Assembly: GCF_936270145.1 (NCBI RefSeq)
Contig: NZ_OW370537.1
Coordinates: 1,178,001 to 1,242,000 of the forward strand
Direction of reading: 5' to 3'
DNA: 64,000 nt
From: Wolbachia endosymbiont of Oedothorax gibbosus
GTDB taxonomy: Bacteria; Pseudomonadota; Alphaproteobacteria; Rickettsiales; Anaplasmataceae
In this document: positions 46,481 to 56,157 of the stretch, piece by piece
Layout: each line of letters opens with the position of its first letter
Numbering within the stretch: position 1 is the first letter of the stretch
The notes under the pieces: model-generated
The model's input: only the letters and a program-made list of their open reading frames with translations
What the model was told of the DNA's origin: nothing
Databases searched by the model: none
Position numbers and translations under genes: made by a program

Positions 46481-47647
46481 GTGCAGATGCAAAACATAAT
46501 TCACCCAGATTTGGAAAAAAGTATAAATAATTGGTTCGGAGCAAAATTTAACGGCCTTACATTGCCATTTTATAGCTCTATAGATCTTAGAAACTCTGGT
46601 TACAAAATTGCCCCAGTGGACGCTAATTTATTTCCTGCAGGATTCAATAACTTAAGTGAAGAATCAAGAACGATGGCAGCAAGATTGATAGAAAGCTACT
46701 TTAAAAGACATCAATACAAAAAGGTTCTGATAATACCGGAAAATTATACACGCAATAAAATGTATATAGAAAACGTATTTGTTATAGAGAAAGTACTGCA
46801 GCTCGCAGGTTTTGAAACTAGAATTGGTCTTTTACATAATGAAGTATACAATTTAATAGAACCGTATGAAGCTATTGTGAAAGAAAACTCTCTATTAAAG
46901 ACAACTTCAGGATTTGTGCCTGATGTTATTATACTGAACCGTGATATGACGAGCCACATTCCAGACATGCTAAAAGACGTAAAGCAAGATATAGTACCAA
47001 GCCCACTATACGGTTGGCATAGCAGGCAGAAATTTAAGTATTTTGAAATCTATCAAGAATTAGTGGCCGAATTTTGTGGCGAATTTAAAATGGACCCATG
47101 GCTTATTTCTGTGCTTACAGAAAGCTGTAATGGAGTTGACTTTAATGATGATTCATCACTAGGAGCAGTAGCGACTAAAGTTGACCAAATATTATCTCTA
47201 GTGCAAAAAAAATATGAGGAATATGAAATAAAAACACAACCTTACGTTTTTATCAAAGCAAGCAATGGCACATATGGGATGGGCATTATAACAGTAACAA
47301 GTGGAGAGGAAATATTAAACCTCAATAAAAAAAAGCGTCATAAAATGAAAAAGATAAAAGAAGGAATAGCAATCAATAGCGTTATTATACAAGAAGGTGT
47401 ACCAACCATTGACGTATTTAAAAGCAGTTCTGCAGAACCGCTAATATACTATATAGGAAATACTCCAACATGTTACTTATACCGATGTAATAGCAGGAAA
47501 GATGTATATTCCAGCTTAAACTCCATTGACTGCGAATTTTATGACGTTAGCAAAATAGTGGAAGAAAAACCTCTAGCACTTTGGAATATAGTTAGTAAAT
47601 TAGCAGTGTTAGCATTGGCAGTAGAAATAAAATCTTTTCACCTCTAA
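46481..47647 (+). CDS. gshA: Glutamate-cysteine ligase (proteobacterial type)
   Basis: The 388-aa protein matches the glutamate-cysteine ligase family found in Acidithiobacillus and alphaproteobacteria (not the E. coli GshA type). Signs are the DLRNSGYKIAPVDANLFPAG start, FNNLSEESRTMAA, the conserved YVFIKASNGTYGMGI and the IIQEGVPT segment. It makes gamma-glutamylcysteine for glutathione. GTG 46481 and ATG 46487 are both possible starts. The stop is 3 bases from the convergent stop of the next gene. Confidence 0.9.
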   Translation: MQMQNIIHPDLEKSINNWFGAKFNGLTLPFYSSIDLRNSGYKIAPVDANLFPAGFNNLSEESRTMAARLIESYFKRHQYKKVLIIPENYTRNKMYIENVFVIEKVLQLAGFETRIGLLHNEVYNLIEPYEAIVKENSLLKTTSGFVPDVIILNRDMTSHIPDMLKDVKQDIVPSPLYGWHSRQKFKYFEIYQELVAEFCGEFKMDPWLISVLTESCNGVDFNDDSSLGAVATKVDQILSLVQKKYEEYEIKTQPYVFIKASNGTYGMGIITVTSGEEILNLNKKKRHKMKKIKEGIAINSVIIQEGVPTIDVFKSSSAEPLIYYIGNTPTCYLYRCNSRKDVYSSLNSIDCEFYDVSKIVEEKPLALWNIVSKLAVLALAVEIKSFHL

Positions 47648-47650
47648 CCC

Positions 47651-48463
47651 TTACATTTCCACAACGTTGCCATCGAGCAGATCATTACCGGGCTGAATAT
47701 GGTTATGGCCAGCATTATCAAGTTCAGTGGAAGGGTCATCATTGATAGGTTGATTAAACAACTTGTCAAGTTGAACTACAAGAAACACTGCACTATATAT
47801 TATGCTGACTGTTACGCTTAAGTTGAAATTATAGATTATACCATTACCTAAGTTTATTGGTATAGTTGGAGTCTCTATCCTTCTTAATATGAAGTTTAAT
47901 AAACCTAACGACAAAGTTAATGTGCTAATAATAAGGTCCTTCTTACACTCAGCAGACTTTTCAGGATCCTTATTATCCAGATATTTCTTGTATGTATAAT
48001 AATAGCTTATAGGTTCTGAAATGAACAAAAATAGGATCGTTGATGTTAAGTGAATGTGACTTATTACGTCTGCATTACCCTTAGTAAAAAAATGGATGAC
48101 TTTCAACATCATCAACGCTTCTATGGTGCTGCTTGCAAGATTAGCCGATTTACCCAAAATTTTTGCTAATTCTTTTTTACCCTTAGGGTCTTTATAATCT
48201 TTTACCAAATCCCGTAAGATGAATGCAGAATGGGCAATGTATAGGATAGATGTCGGAAATTTCACCCATCGGGCAACATTCTTTATAAAGGAGATATTGG
48301 ATCTGTTATTGTCAATGAACTCGCAGCAAAATTGCAGTGAAATCTTACACAATAGAGCTGTTAAACCTGTTGTGATGCAGATTACCTTCCTGAAATCATG
48401 ATCATAAATATCATGCACCTTTTGTGCGAGTATATTAGATTTCTTTTTTAGCTTGCTTGGCAT
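47651..48463 (-). CDS. Multi-span membrane protein of unknown function
   Basis: A 270-aa protein with four to six hydrophobic segments (VICITTGLTALLCKISLQFC, FPTSILYIAHSAFIL, TSTILFLFISEPISYYYTYK, IISTLTLSLGLLNFILR, VTVSIIYSAVFLVVQL). It has a basic N-terminus (MPSKLKKKSN) and an Asp/Asn-rich tail. I recognise no domain. It is of a kind commonly annotated as hypothetical in Wolbachia. It shares no operon with gshA, which converges on it. Confidence 0.6.
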   Translation of the reverse strand: MPSKLKKKSNILAQKVHDIYDHDFRKVICITTGLTALLCKISLQFCCEFIDNNRSNISFIKNVARWVKFPTSILYIAHSAFILRDLVKDYKDPKGKKELAKILGKSANLASSTIEALMMLKVIHFFTKGNADVISHIHLTSTILFLFISEPISYYYTYKKYLDNKDPEKSAECKKDLIISTLTLSLGLLNFILRRIETPTIPINLGNGIIYNFNLSVTVSIIYSAVFLVVQLDKLFNQPINDDPSTELDNAGHNHIQPGNDLLDGNVVEM

Positions 48464-48512
48464 AAAATAGTTAATAAAATAATAACTTTCTGTTATTTTA
48501 TCACATAAAATC

Positions 48513-48543
48513 CTAAAAGAAAAGCCCTATAAATCAGGACTTT
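48513..48543 (-). terminator. Rho-independent terminator of hemH
   Basis: On the minus strand, AAAGTCCT GATTTAT AGGGCTTT forms an 8-bp stem (one G-U pair) that begins within the hemH stop codon and runs into TTTTCTTTT. This is the clearest intrinsic terminator in the window. Confidence 0.75.
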
Positions 48544-49489
48544 AAAGGTGATTTATGCATAGATCAGCCAAACATTTAATAAACAAAGAATCGGTACTGA
48601 GAGTTGGTACGCGAAAATAATATCCATTCTTGATAATTGCTTTATATTCTATATCAAGTTCAACTAGAGTTTCTGAATGCTCAGAAACAAAAGATATAGG
48701 TGATAAAACTACAGGTACACCATCAGCTTTTGTACGTGATAGCTCACTTTCAGTGCTTGGCTCTAGCCATTTTACAGGACCAATCTTACTCTGATAACAT
48801 ATTGACCAATCTAAGTTATTGATAGCTAACTTTTCTACTATTAACCCTACGCTTCTTTCTACCTGTGAAGCGTAAGGGTCGCCTTTTTTAATAACGCTAA
48901 GGGGCAAGCTATGAGCTGAAAATAGGACTCTTGGCTTACCAATTCTGCTGGCTAATTCGTAGTACTTAGCTATCAAGTTAGCATGAGCCTCAATAAAGTT
49001 TTCATTGTCATAATAATGATGAATTATTTTTGTATTGCATTTTAGGCCATGCTTTTTAGCATTTTTTTGCCAATTTTCGATGGATGACAAAGTTGTGGTA
49101 GTTGAATATTGAGGATACAGTGGCAACAGAATTACTTCGTCAGGATCAAACTGTTTTACACTTTTAACAACTTCGTCAGCAAACGGATGCCAATAGCGCA
49201 TGCAAATGAATACCTTGTATACATGATTTTCATCTTCATTTAATTTTAGTTCTAAAGCATCAGCTTGCGCTTTCGTATTATCCAAAATCGGCGATTTACC
49301 TCCGATTTCCTCGTATATTTTTCGCGCAGTATTTTCTCGTTTCGCAGATATAAACTTTGCTAAAAGAAACCGAAAAGGGTTTGGTAGACTTATTATTCTT
49401 CTATCATAAAAAAGGTTGAATAAAAAAGGACGGACCGTATTCAGTGAATCAGGTCCACCAAGGTTAAATAAAATGACAGCCTTTTTCAC
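48542..49489 (-). CDS. hemH: Ferrochelatase HemH
   Basis: HemH inserts Fe2+ into protoporphyrin IX, the last step of haem synthesis. The start [20 protein letters not shown] is canonical. The metal/porphyrin site motif is [19 protein letters not shown] with the catalytic His, and [14 protein letters not shown] and [14 protein letters not shown] contain further active-site residues. 315 aa is usual. The start GTG immediately follows the TAG of the upstream gene, implying translational coupling. It ends at an intrinsic terminator. Confidence 0.96.
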   Translation of the reverse strand: MKKAVILFNLGGPDSLNTVRPFLFNLFYDRRIISLPNPFRFLLAKFISAKRENTARKIYEEIGGKSPILDNTKAQADALELKLNEDENHVYKVFICMRYWHPFADEVVKSVKQFDPDEVILLPLYPQYSTTTTLSSIENWQKNAKKHGLKCNTKIIHHYYDNENFIEAHANLIAKYYELASRIGKPRVLFSAHSLPLSVIKKGDPYASQVERSVGLIVEKLAINNLDWSICYQSKIGPVKWLEPSTESELSRTKADGVPVVLSPISFVSEHSETLVELDIEYKAIIKNGYYFRVPTLSTDSLFIKCLADLCINHL

Positions 49490-50293
49490 CTACACACTAC
49501 TACAACAAGTTACTTCTGGGGTGCCTATAAAATTAGCTACACACTCATCGAGTTTAGTTACAGGCACTAAATTTCTTACACTTGCATACAATAAATGGCC
49601 TGATCTCTGTAGGTTACTCTTGGTGAATGTGAAGCTCCAATCGAAAAATGTATCGACAAAAAGACTTGGTAACGTTTCAAGAAGTTCAACAGCAGCTAAA
49701 GACAGCATTATACAACTTTGCAGGACCTTCAAAAGAACCTTTAGAGGGAAAAGTAAAACTTTAACGAAAAGAGAGGTGCTACTTGTTTCATCCAGTGGTC
49801 GCCCTGAGTTAGGCGAATTATACTCGATGTGTTTTCTATTTTGATCAAAAATAGGAAATTTTATAGTATCTTTCTTAAATTCCTTATTCACTGTTTCTTT
49901 TGGGCAACCTGTTTGTTTTTCTAATAATTTTTCACGTAGATTAAAAGTTCTGACAATAAAACATGTGGCAATCATTAAAGCAGCGCATACGAGTGCACAT
50001 TGTAGAAGACCAGTGAATGTAAGGCAAACAAGCGGTACTATGACAGCCATTTCAAAAAACGGAATAGTGTTTCTTTTCATTGCAAAGGCAGCACCTTTTT
50101 TTAATTCTGTATTATGATGTGAGCTATATTCCAAATAGCTTAAAAATGCCAAACTAAAAGTCAAAAATCCTTTTGTTCCACAAAAAATTGACGATTTCAA
50201 GTTATTGGCCAATTTTTTAGCAGTAGATTCAGCTTGTTTTTTAGTGGTAGGCTCAACTTGTTTGGTAGTGTTATTTTTACAACATTTACCCAT
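49490..50293 (-). CDS. Membrane protein of unknown function with Cys motifs at both ends
   Basis: A 267-aa protein. Hydrophobic segments lie at about 80-120 (FFEMAVIVPLVCLTFTGLLQ and onward) and 175-205 (VKVLLFPLKVLLKVLQSCIM). The N-terminus is MGKCCKNN and a Lys/Thr-rich stretch, and the C-terminus is TCCSSV. No domain is recognised. The stop abuts the hemH start, so the two are an operon. The terminal Cys pairs could be lipidation sites if the protein reached host cytosol, but that is speculative. Confidence 0.55.
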   Translation of the reverse strand: MGKCCKNNTTKQVEPTTKKQAESTAKKLANNLKSSIFCGTKGFLTFSLAFLSYLEYSSHHNTELKKGAAFAMKRNTIPFFEMAVIVPLVCLTFTGLLQCALVCAALMIATCFIVRTFNLREKLLEKQTGCPKETVNKEFKKDTIKFPIFDQNRKHIEYNSPNSGRPLDETSSTSLFVKVLLFPLKVLLKVLQSCIMLSLAAVELLETLPSLFVDTFFDWSFTFTKSNLQRSGHLLYASVRNLVPVTKLDECVANFIGTPEVTCCSSV

Positions 50294-50356
50294 ACAATAC
50301 CTCTTTGATGGTTTATTCTTAACTATAAATAAAAAACTACTTTTATCAAATCAAAA

Positions 50357-50386
50357 TTTACAATAAAATAAATCTATAAATATACT
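50357..50386 (+). promoter_or_regulatory. Promoter of ndk
   Basis: TTTACA (50357-50362) and TATACT (50381-50386) are separated by 18 bases, 20 bases upstream of the ATG. The ribosome-binding site AAGGA is at 50396-50400. Confidence 0.55.
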
Positions 50387-50406
50387 ATTTTATATAAGGA
50401 AATAAT

Positions 50407-50826
50407 ATGGCAATTGAGAGAACACTTTCGATATTAAAACCTGATGCAGTAAAAAATAATATTACAGGCAAGATAAATTCATATATTGAAAGCTCTGGAC
50501 TGAAGATTATAGCACAAAAAATGATGTTACTGACAAAAAAACAAGCAGAGCTATTTTATGAAATTCATAAAGATAGACCTTTTTTTGGGGAGTTAGTGGA
50601 ATTTATGACTTCTGGTCCTGTGATAGTTCAAGTTTTAGTTGGTGAAAATGCAGTAAGTAAATACAGACAAATCATGGGAGCTACCGATCCAAAGCAGGCA
50701 GATAAAGGTACAATCAGAGGTGATTTTGCTGATGACATAAGTGAGAATAGAGTTCACGGCTCAGATAGCACAGAAAACGCTCGTAAGGAAATAGCTTTCT
50801 TTTTTGCTGAATGTGAGTTGGTGTAG
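50407..50826 (+). CDS. ndk: Nucleoside diphosphate kinase
   Basis: NDK exchanges phosphates between nucleoside tri- and diphosphates. The 139-aa protein shows [14 protein letters not shown] at the start, the [13 protein letters not shown] loop, and the catalytic His117 in NRVHGSDS. It is complete. It has its own promoter. Confidence 0.97.
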   Translation: MAIERTLSILKPDAVKNNITGKINSYIESSGLKIIAQKMMLLTKKQAELFYEIHKDRPFFGELVEFMTSGPVIVQVLVGENAVSKYRQIMGATDPKQADKGTIRGDFADDISENRVHGSDSTENARKEIAFFFAECELV

Positions 50827-50849
50827 TTCACTCGGATTTTTCTATATAT

Positions 50850-50938
50850 AAAAATTTTCTGGATCCTATGTCAAGCATACATCTGTACGAACGTTGTAAT
50901 TTTAAGATGGTAAATGGTGTCATCTTAACTAGTGTGAC
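50850..50938. repeat. Partial family B arm and a second dispersed repeat
   Basis: TTTTCTGGATCCTATGTCAA is half of a family B hairpin. It is followed by CATACATCTGTACGAACGTT, which recurs at about 44059. This lies directly left of the IS5 element. Confidence 0.5.
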
Positions 50939-51628
50939 ATTAGACTTCTTTCAAAATTGAGGGAGAGAGAGTAAGATCAAGTATTTGGAAGCATGAAATA
51001 TAAGGAAATAGAAAAGTTAGAAGGAGAAAAGTTTCGACGTTTAACGGGGGTAAAAAAATCAACATTTAAGAGAATGGTAGAAATTCTAGATGAGGAGGAT
51101 AAAAGGAAAAAAGCTAGAAGTGGAAGAAAAAGCAAACTTTGTATAGAAGATAGATTACTTATGGCACTGGAATATATGAGAGAATATCGTACATATTTTC
51201 ATATAGGACAAAGTTATGGCATGAGTGAAAGCAACTGTTTTAAAATAATAAGGTGGGTAGAAGACACATTAATAAAACATCCAGATTTTGCATTACCAGG
51301 AAAAAAAGATCTATTAAATAGTAATGTAGAATACGAAGTTTTGGTAATAGATGGAACTGAAACAGCAGTAGAAAGGCCAAAAAAAAGCAAAAGCGCTTTT
51401 ACTCTGGAAAGAAAAAAAGGCATACTATAAAAACACAAATAGTAACAGAGAAGAAGAGTAAAAAGGTCGTATGTACATCTTTCTCCAATGGTAGAAAACA
51501 TGATTTTCGGATGTTTAGAGAATCAAAGATAGCAATATTACCGCAAACTAATACCAATCTCCACTAATAGATAGACAAATAGTAAAAACTACAAATAATT
51601 GAGGCTAGAAAGAATAAATATGTAGTTT

Positions 51629-52153
51629 ATGGCAGGAAAAAGTAAAGCAATAGGAGAAGAACTATATAATCAATGCAAGTTAGAATTAAAAAAATATGGA
51701 ATAAGAGGAGAGATAGGAAGAAGGTTACAAGCAATAATATCAGCAAAGGAGTATGGTATCTCAAAAGTTGCTAAAATATATAGAATTACGAGAACGACAT
51801 TAATGAAATGGATTGCAAGATTTAAAGAAAAAGGTGTTATTGGGTTTGCAATACAGCCAGGGCGAGGACCTAAACCAAAACTGAACGAGGAGAAGAAGGA
51901 AAAAATAAGAGAGGTAATAGAAGAAGATGGGGCAAATCTGACTGCTAAAAAATTGCAAGGTATAGTTGAAGGAATGTTAGCTATCAAAGTAAGTGAGTCA
52001 ACGGCGAGAAGGCTTATGAAGAAGCTAGGATTTACATATATCACACCTCGTCCAGCACATTATAAACAAGACAAAAACAAACAAGAGGAGTTCAAAAAAA
52101 ATCTCAATGAAATTGTGGAAAAGAACCGGAAAAAGGAGGTTTTTTTTCGATGA
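51629..52153 (+). CDS. IS630 transposase ORF A (copy 3)
   Basis: Intact and identical in translation to the other copies. Its partner ORF B is broken, so no complete transposase can be made from this copy. Confidence 0.85.
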   Translation: MAGKSKAIGEELYNQCKLELKKYGIRGEIGRRLQAIISAKEYGISKVAKIYRITRTTLMKWIARFKEKGVIGFAIQPGRGPKPKLNEEKKEKIREVIEEDGANLTAKKLQGIVEGMLAIKVSESTARRLMKKLGFTYITPRPAHYKQDKNKQEEFKKNLNEIVEKNRKKEVFFR

Positions 52154-52201
52154 ATCGAGATTTGGAACGCACTCAAAAGTTGGACATGGATGGTTTAAAA
52201 A

Positions 52202-53177
52202 ACCCCAGTTGCGGATTAGAAGTCAGTGAAAAAGATAGGGAAATAGGGTAAACTCCGGAAACATATTATCAAAAAGTAGAGAGGTTACCCATGAATAAAA
52301 ATGTAACAGAATTATTTTGCTTTGTAGACGATTTTTGCAAGGCTATAAACAAAAATTTCGCAGAAAAACTCCTGCCAAACAGTAAAAAACCTACCAGAAC
52401 GCCAGAGATTACGCATTCTGAAATTCTTACTATAATTTTACTTTATCAACAATCTAGATGTGAGGACTTTAAATCTTTCTATACATATTATTTGAAAGCA
52501 CTATATGGATCTGAGTTTCAAAATTTGCCAACATATAGTAGATTTATTAGGCTAAAACCGAGGGTTTTATGGTATTTAGCATTACTTTTGCAATGGCTAT
52601 GTGAGCAGTCGAAAATGACAGGGATTTCGTACATAGATGCAACATCTATCGCTGTTTGCCATCCAAAAAGAATCTCAAGAAACAAAGTTTTCAAAGGATT
52701 GGCAAAGCTTGGAAAGACTACATATGGCTGGTTTTTTGGTTTTAAATTGCATATGGTAATTAATGAAAAAGGTGAAATTCAAGGAGTTACACTTACTAAA
52801 GGTAACGTTGACGACAGAAAACCAGTACCAAAATTAACTGAAAAACTGACTGGTCTTTTGTTTGGTGATAAGGGCTATATAAAGAAAGAGCTCTTTGCAA
52901 AACTCTTCGATAGAGGACTAAAACTCGTTACCAAAGTAAAAAAAGGTATGAAAAACACATTAATGCTACTTGAAGAAAAGATTTTTTTAAGAAAAAGGTC
53001 GATTATTGAAACAGTTTTTGGCTACCTAAAAGACAGACTTGAGCTTGAGCATTCAAGGCACAGGTCTCCAATAAATTTCTTGGTGCACGTCTTTTCCACA
53101 TTAGTTTCATATTCCATGAAGCCTAAAAAGCCCTGTATTTCTAGATTTTACTATATTGATTAATCCGCAACTGGGGT
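52202..53177 (+). mobile_element. IS982-family insertion sequence, complete (copy 2)
   Basis: Again 976 bp with the ACCCCAGTTGCGGATTA ends, flanked by TTAAAAA (52195-52201 and 53178-53184). It is inverted relative to the copy at 8293-9268. Confidence 0.93.
52291..53163 (+). CDS. IS982-family transposase (copy 2)
   Basis: The 290-aa protein is identical to the one encoded at 8307-9179, with Asp residues in SYIDATSIAVCH and FGDKGYIKKE and the Glu of RSIIETVFGYLKDRLE. It is uninterrupted. Confidence 0.92.
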   Translation: MNKNVTELFCFVDDFCKAINKNFAEKLLPNSKKPTRTPEITHSEILTIILLYQQSRCEDFKSFYTYYLKALYGSEFQNLPTYSRFIRLKPRVLWYLALLLQWLCEQSKMTGISYIDATSIAVCHPKRISRNKVFKGLAKLGKTTYGWFFGFKLHMVINEKGEIQGVTLTKGNVDDRKPVPKLTEKLTGLLFGDKGYIKKELFAKLFDRGLKLVTKVKKGMKNTLMLLEEKIFLRKRSIIETVFGYLKDRLELEHSRHRSPINFLVHVFSTLVSYSMKPKKPCISRFYYID

Positions 53178-53939
53178 TTAAAAAGGGCTCAAGAACACAA
53201 GTTAAAGTAAAAATCGGAAGAGAAAACTTCTATCTTTACAGCGCTGTAAATCCCAGGAATGGAGAGGATATTAGCCTACTTGCTCCACATGTAAACACAG
53301 ATTGCATGAACATATTTTTGGAGCAGATGTCGAAAGATTTGGGGACTAGAGAAGCTTTTCTTATCATGGATTGCGCAAGTTGGCATAGGTCTAAAGGTTT
53401 AAAAACTCCTGAAAATATCACCATAATTTATTTGCCGCCGTACTCGCCTGAGCTCAATCCTGTGGAAAGATTTTGGCAACATTTAAAGGAAAATATAATA
53501 AAGAACAAGATGTATGACTCTATTAAATTACTTGAAAATGCTGTATCTGAATTTATTCGAGATATTACGGAAAGTTCGATCAAAACCATTTGCTCTGTGA
53601 ATTATTTGTCTAGTTATTTATGAGGGTTGGTATAAGATCCTAGCTGATTCTGGTTACAGAGGAATGCAAAAGATACATAAAAATGTTGAATTACCACATA
53701 GAAGATCAAAAAAGAATCCTTTATCAAAGGAGAAAAAAGCAGAAAATAGATCTCTCTCTATACGAAGAGTGGTAGTTGAAAACGTAATCGGCTTATTGAA
53801 AAGGTTTAAAATCATTTCTGACAGATATAGAAATCGACGAAAACGTTTTGGCTTAAGATTTAATTTGATTGCCTCTATTCACAATAGAGAGCTCCTTTCA
53901 TGAATTTTGAAAGAAGTCTATTAAAACGACAATGACAAG

Positions 53940-54062
53940 GTTGTACCAAGTAGCTCACACTGGAACTTATAGCTATAATGAGTAACTACGTCATACCGCC
54001 GCGGTATCTCAGCCTAGATCCCGCAGCGGTATGACGAGGTCTTTCAATAACCTGTGTTAGCT
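53940..54062. repeat. Palindromic repeats (A with B traces)
   Basis: The family A unit is CGTCATACCGCCGCGGTATC, CTAGATCCCGCAGCGGTATG, ACG, with AGCTATAATGAG before and GTTAGCTATAG after. A partial B arm (GTACCAAGTAGCTCACACTG) precedes it. There is no gene between the IS5 end and rnc. Confidence 0.75.
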
Positions 54063-54169
54063 ATAGAATATCTTAAATCACAGATTTGGTTACTATGCTT
54101 CTCCTTAAATTGACCATTTCCCCTAAACGCTATTAGCTTTCTTAAAACTTACATTAATGCCTATTTTGC

Positions 54170-54874
54170 CTAAACTGAAGCATCTTTTCCAATTTTTTCT
54201 AGCATCAACTCAGCAGCTTTTTGTTCAGCAATCTTTTTACTAGAAGCGCATGCAGAAACTTTACTATAATCTTCTATGCAAACTGATATAGTAAATTCAG
54301 GATTGTGCGCTGGTCCAGTTTGTTTTACAAGCTCATACTCTGGTAAAGGCAATTTGTTTTTCTGAGTCCACTCTTGCAGTGAGGTTTTAGGATCTTGAGG
54401 GGGGTCAAGCATGCTTTTGGCTAGCTTTTCCCAATATTGGGTAATAAATTTTTCAACATTTTCAAGTCCGCCATCAATATAAATTGCACCTATTAGTGCT
54501 TCAAGCGAGTTTTCTAAATTTTTTAGATTACATCTCCCTCCATTGCAGCGTTCACTATTATTCATGATGATAAAACTGCCTAATTTTATTTCTTTAGCAA
54601 CATTAGCAATGGTGTTGCCACAAACTAAATCCGTCTTTCTTTTTGCCAATGCTCCTTCTTTTTCTTCAGGAAATAGTTTAAACAGTATGGCAGATACGAC
54701 CATATTCAAAACACTATCGCCCAAAAACTCTAGTCTTTCGTAGCTTACAATCTGGTTTTTGCTATTCCTTTTATTTACGCTTGGGTGAGTTAGTGCCTCT
54801 TCTAATATTGCATAATTTGTAAATTTATAATCAATGATCTTAGATATTGCATCATTCAAACTCTTCATACCCAT
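54170..54874 (-). CDS. rnc: Ribonuclease III
   Basis: RNase III cleaves double-stranded RNA in rRNA and mRNA processing. The catalytic signature YERLEFLGDSVLNMVV (residues 45-60) holds the metal-binding Glu and Asp, and LEALIGAIYIDGG holds the second acidic cluster. A dsRNA-binding domain occupies about 160-230 (DPKTSLQEWTQKNKLPLPEY ... SKKIAEQKAAELMLEKIG). 234 aa is normal. Confidence 0.96.
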   Translation of the reverse strand: MGMKSLNDAISKIIDYKFTNYAILEEALTHPSVNKRNSKNQIVSYERLEFLGDSVLNMVVSAILFKLFPEEKEGALAKRKTDLVCGNTIANVAKEIKLGSFIIMNNSERCNGGRCNLKNLENSLEALIGAIYIDGGLENVEKFITQYWEKLAKSMLDPPQDPKTSLQEWTQKNKLPLPEYELVKQTGPAHNPEFTISVCIEDYSKVSACASSKKIAEQKAAELMLEKIGKDASV

Positions 54875-54960
54875 TATTTAAAAGAAAAACACTTCCTACC
54901 ACACCTTTATACCAAAGAATTAGTTTTGTTTTATTAAAATAATACCAACAACTTCCAAAA

Positions 54961-55995
54961 TTAATGTATACAACCCACCACCTCACTAATGTTACTAAAT
55001 CCATCTCTCCTTATTAGTTCTGCAAGTTCTAGATTAATTTTGTTTACAACTTGAGGTCCGTGGTATATGAGAGCAGTGTACAACTGCACCAAAGAGGCTC
55101 CTGCCTTTATTTTTTTATATGCATCAGCACCACTTGAAATTCCTCCGCACCCTATCAATAATATTTTGCCTTTAGTAAGTTTGTACATATCGCTCAATAA
55201 CTCGGTTGAAAGTTTAAACAGCGGTTTGCCACTCAACCCACCACTCTCGTTGTGGTGGGAATGTAAGTTATTCCGACTGATCGTAGTGTTGCTCACTGTT
55301 AATCCGTCAATCTTATATTCCAACGCAAGCTCAGCGATATTTTCTTTCGTTTGCTGATCTATATCTGGTGAGATTTTTAATATTATTGGTATCGATTCAG
55401 AGCTATCAATTGATTTTCTGGTTATAGTGATAGATTTCAACAATGTGGATAATTCTTTTTTATTGTGTAAATCGCGCAAATTAGGTGTGTTTGGGGATGA
55501 GATGTTCAGCACTATATAATTGCTTTTTCCATATACCATCTTTATTAAATCAACATAATCACGGATTTGGTCTTTCGATGCGCTATTTTTTCCTATATTT
55601 ATGCCAAAAATGCAGTCATCAAGCTTGGTTTCATCTATTTGTTTAAGAAAATAGTCTATTCCTTGATTGTTAAATCCCAATCTGTTAATTACCCCTTGAT
55701 CTTTAATTAACCGAAAAATTCTTGGTTTTTTGTTTCCATATTGGGGATATTTCGTTACAGTACCAGCCTCAATAAATCCAAAACCAAATGAAAGCATAGG
55801 CCTTATAACTTCTGCATTCTTGTCAAAACCTGCAGCCAGGCCCACGGGGCTTCTGAGCTTATTATCAAAAAAATTCACACTCAAAGATTCTGGTAGTTCT
55901 ATAGGATTCTTATAAGGTGTTTTCTTTAATGCCATAATTGCTAAAGAGTGAGCAACTTCAGGCGGCAGTAAAAACAATAAATTACGTAATATCAT
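54961..55995 (-). CDS. pyrD: Dihydroorotate dehydrogenase (quinone), class 2
   Basis: PyrD oxidises dihydroorotate to orotate and passes electrons to ubiquinone at the inner membrane. The N-terminal amphipathic helices (MILRNLLFLLPPEVAHSLAI) mark class 2. FMN/substrate motifs are AAGFDKNAE, EAGTVTKYPQYGN, NISSPNTPNLRDL (catalytic Ser), IGCGGISSGADAY and ASLVQLYTALIYHGP. I use ATG 55995; a GTG at 56037 would add 14 residues with no better ribosome-binding site. 344 aa is typical. Confidence 0.94.
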   Translation of the reverse strand: MILRNLLFLLPPEVAHSLAIMALKKTPYKNPIELPESLSVNFFDNKLRSPVGLAAGFDKNAEVIRPMLSFGFGFIEAGTVTKYPQYGNKKPRIFRLIKDQGVINRLGFNNQGIDYFLKQIDETKLDDCIFGINIGKNSASKDQIRDYVDLIKMVYGKSNYIVLNISSPNTPNLRDLHNKKELSTLLKSITITRKSIDSSESIPIILKISPDIDQQTKENIAELALEYKIDGLTVSNTTISRNNLHSHHNESGGLSGKPLFKLSTELLSDMYKLTKGKILLIGCGGISSGADAYKKIKAGASLVQLYTALIYHGPQVVNKINLELAELIRRDGFSNISEVVGCIH

Positions 55996-56083
55996 TTTGT
56001 AAAGCACTTTGCTTATTTTTAGTTTATTCTCTACCACTAAACACCATAAGAGTATACTTTAAAGATTTGAAAAACAAAAATTC

Positions 56084-56157
56084 TTCATTCCGCTACGTGT
56101 TAGCGGGATCTCAACATAGATACCGCGGCGGTATGACGTAGGATTGGGTTAGCTATA
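56084..56157. repeat. Palindromic repeat (family A)
   Basis: The core TTCCGCTACGTGTTAGCGGG, ATCTCAACATAGATACCGCG, GCGGTATGACG is followed by TAGGATTGGGTTAGCTATA, the standard right end. Confidence 0.85.

Larger units (their letters stand above)
52107..53623 (+). pseudogene. IS630 transposase ORF B (copy 3), split by IS982
   Basis: The frame begins at ATG 52107 ([20 protein letters not shown]) and is cut at the TTAAAAA target (52195-52201), after the codons for GHGWFK. It resumes at 53178 with [18 protein letters not shown] and runs to 53623. Confidence 0.85.
51552..53632 (+). mobile_element. IS630-family element, copy 3, split by IS982
   Basis: The element starts TACCAATCTCC and ends GGGTTGGTA, with TAA duplicated on both sides (51549-51551, 53633-53635). 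Its 2081 bp equals 1098 for the IS630, 976 for the IS982 and 7 for the inner target duplication. It inserted inside the IS5 transposase gene. Confidence 0.92.
50993..53903 (+). pseudogene. IS5-family transposase split by IS630 copy 3
   Basis: The 5' part (50993-51430) has the HTH/DDE_Tnp_4 start (FRRLTGVKKSTFKRMVEILD, FHIGQSYGMSESNCFKIIRW) and the first Asp in LVIDGTE. At AAAAAAAA near 51381 a -1 shift enters the frame that reads KKRHTIKTQIVTEKKSKKVV up to LPQT at 51548. After the insertion it resumes as KILADSGYRGMQKIHKNVEL and ends IASIHNRELLS. All catalytic residues survive, but the gene is physically interrupted. Confidence 0.85.
50942..53919 (+). mobile_element. IS5-family element carrying a nested IS630 and IS982
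   Basis: The inverted repeats AGACTTCTTTCAAAATT and AATTTTGAAAGAAGTCT bound the element (50942 and 53919), with ATT duplicated outside. Taking out the inner IS630 plus 3 bp leaves an 894-bp IS5 element with one two-frame transposase gene. The three-level nest gives the order of insertion: IS5, then IS630, then IS982. Confidence 0.88.

Noticed and set aside
50993-51430. IS5 5' ORF as a complete 145-aa gene
   Set aside because: It ends at a slip site, and the coding similarity continues in another frame and beyond the IS630 insertion.
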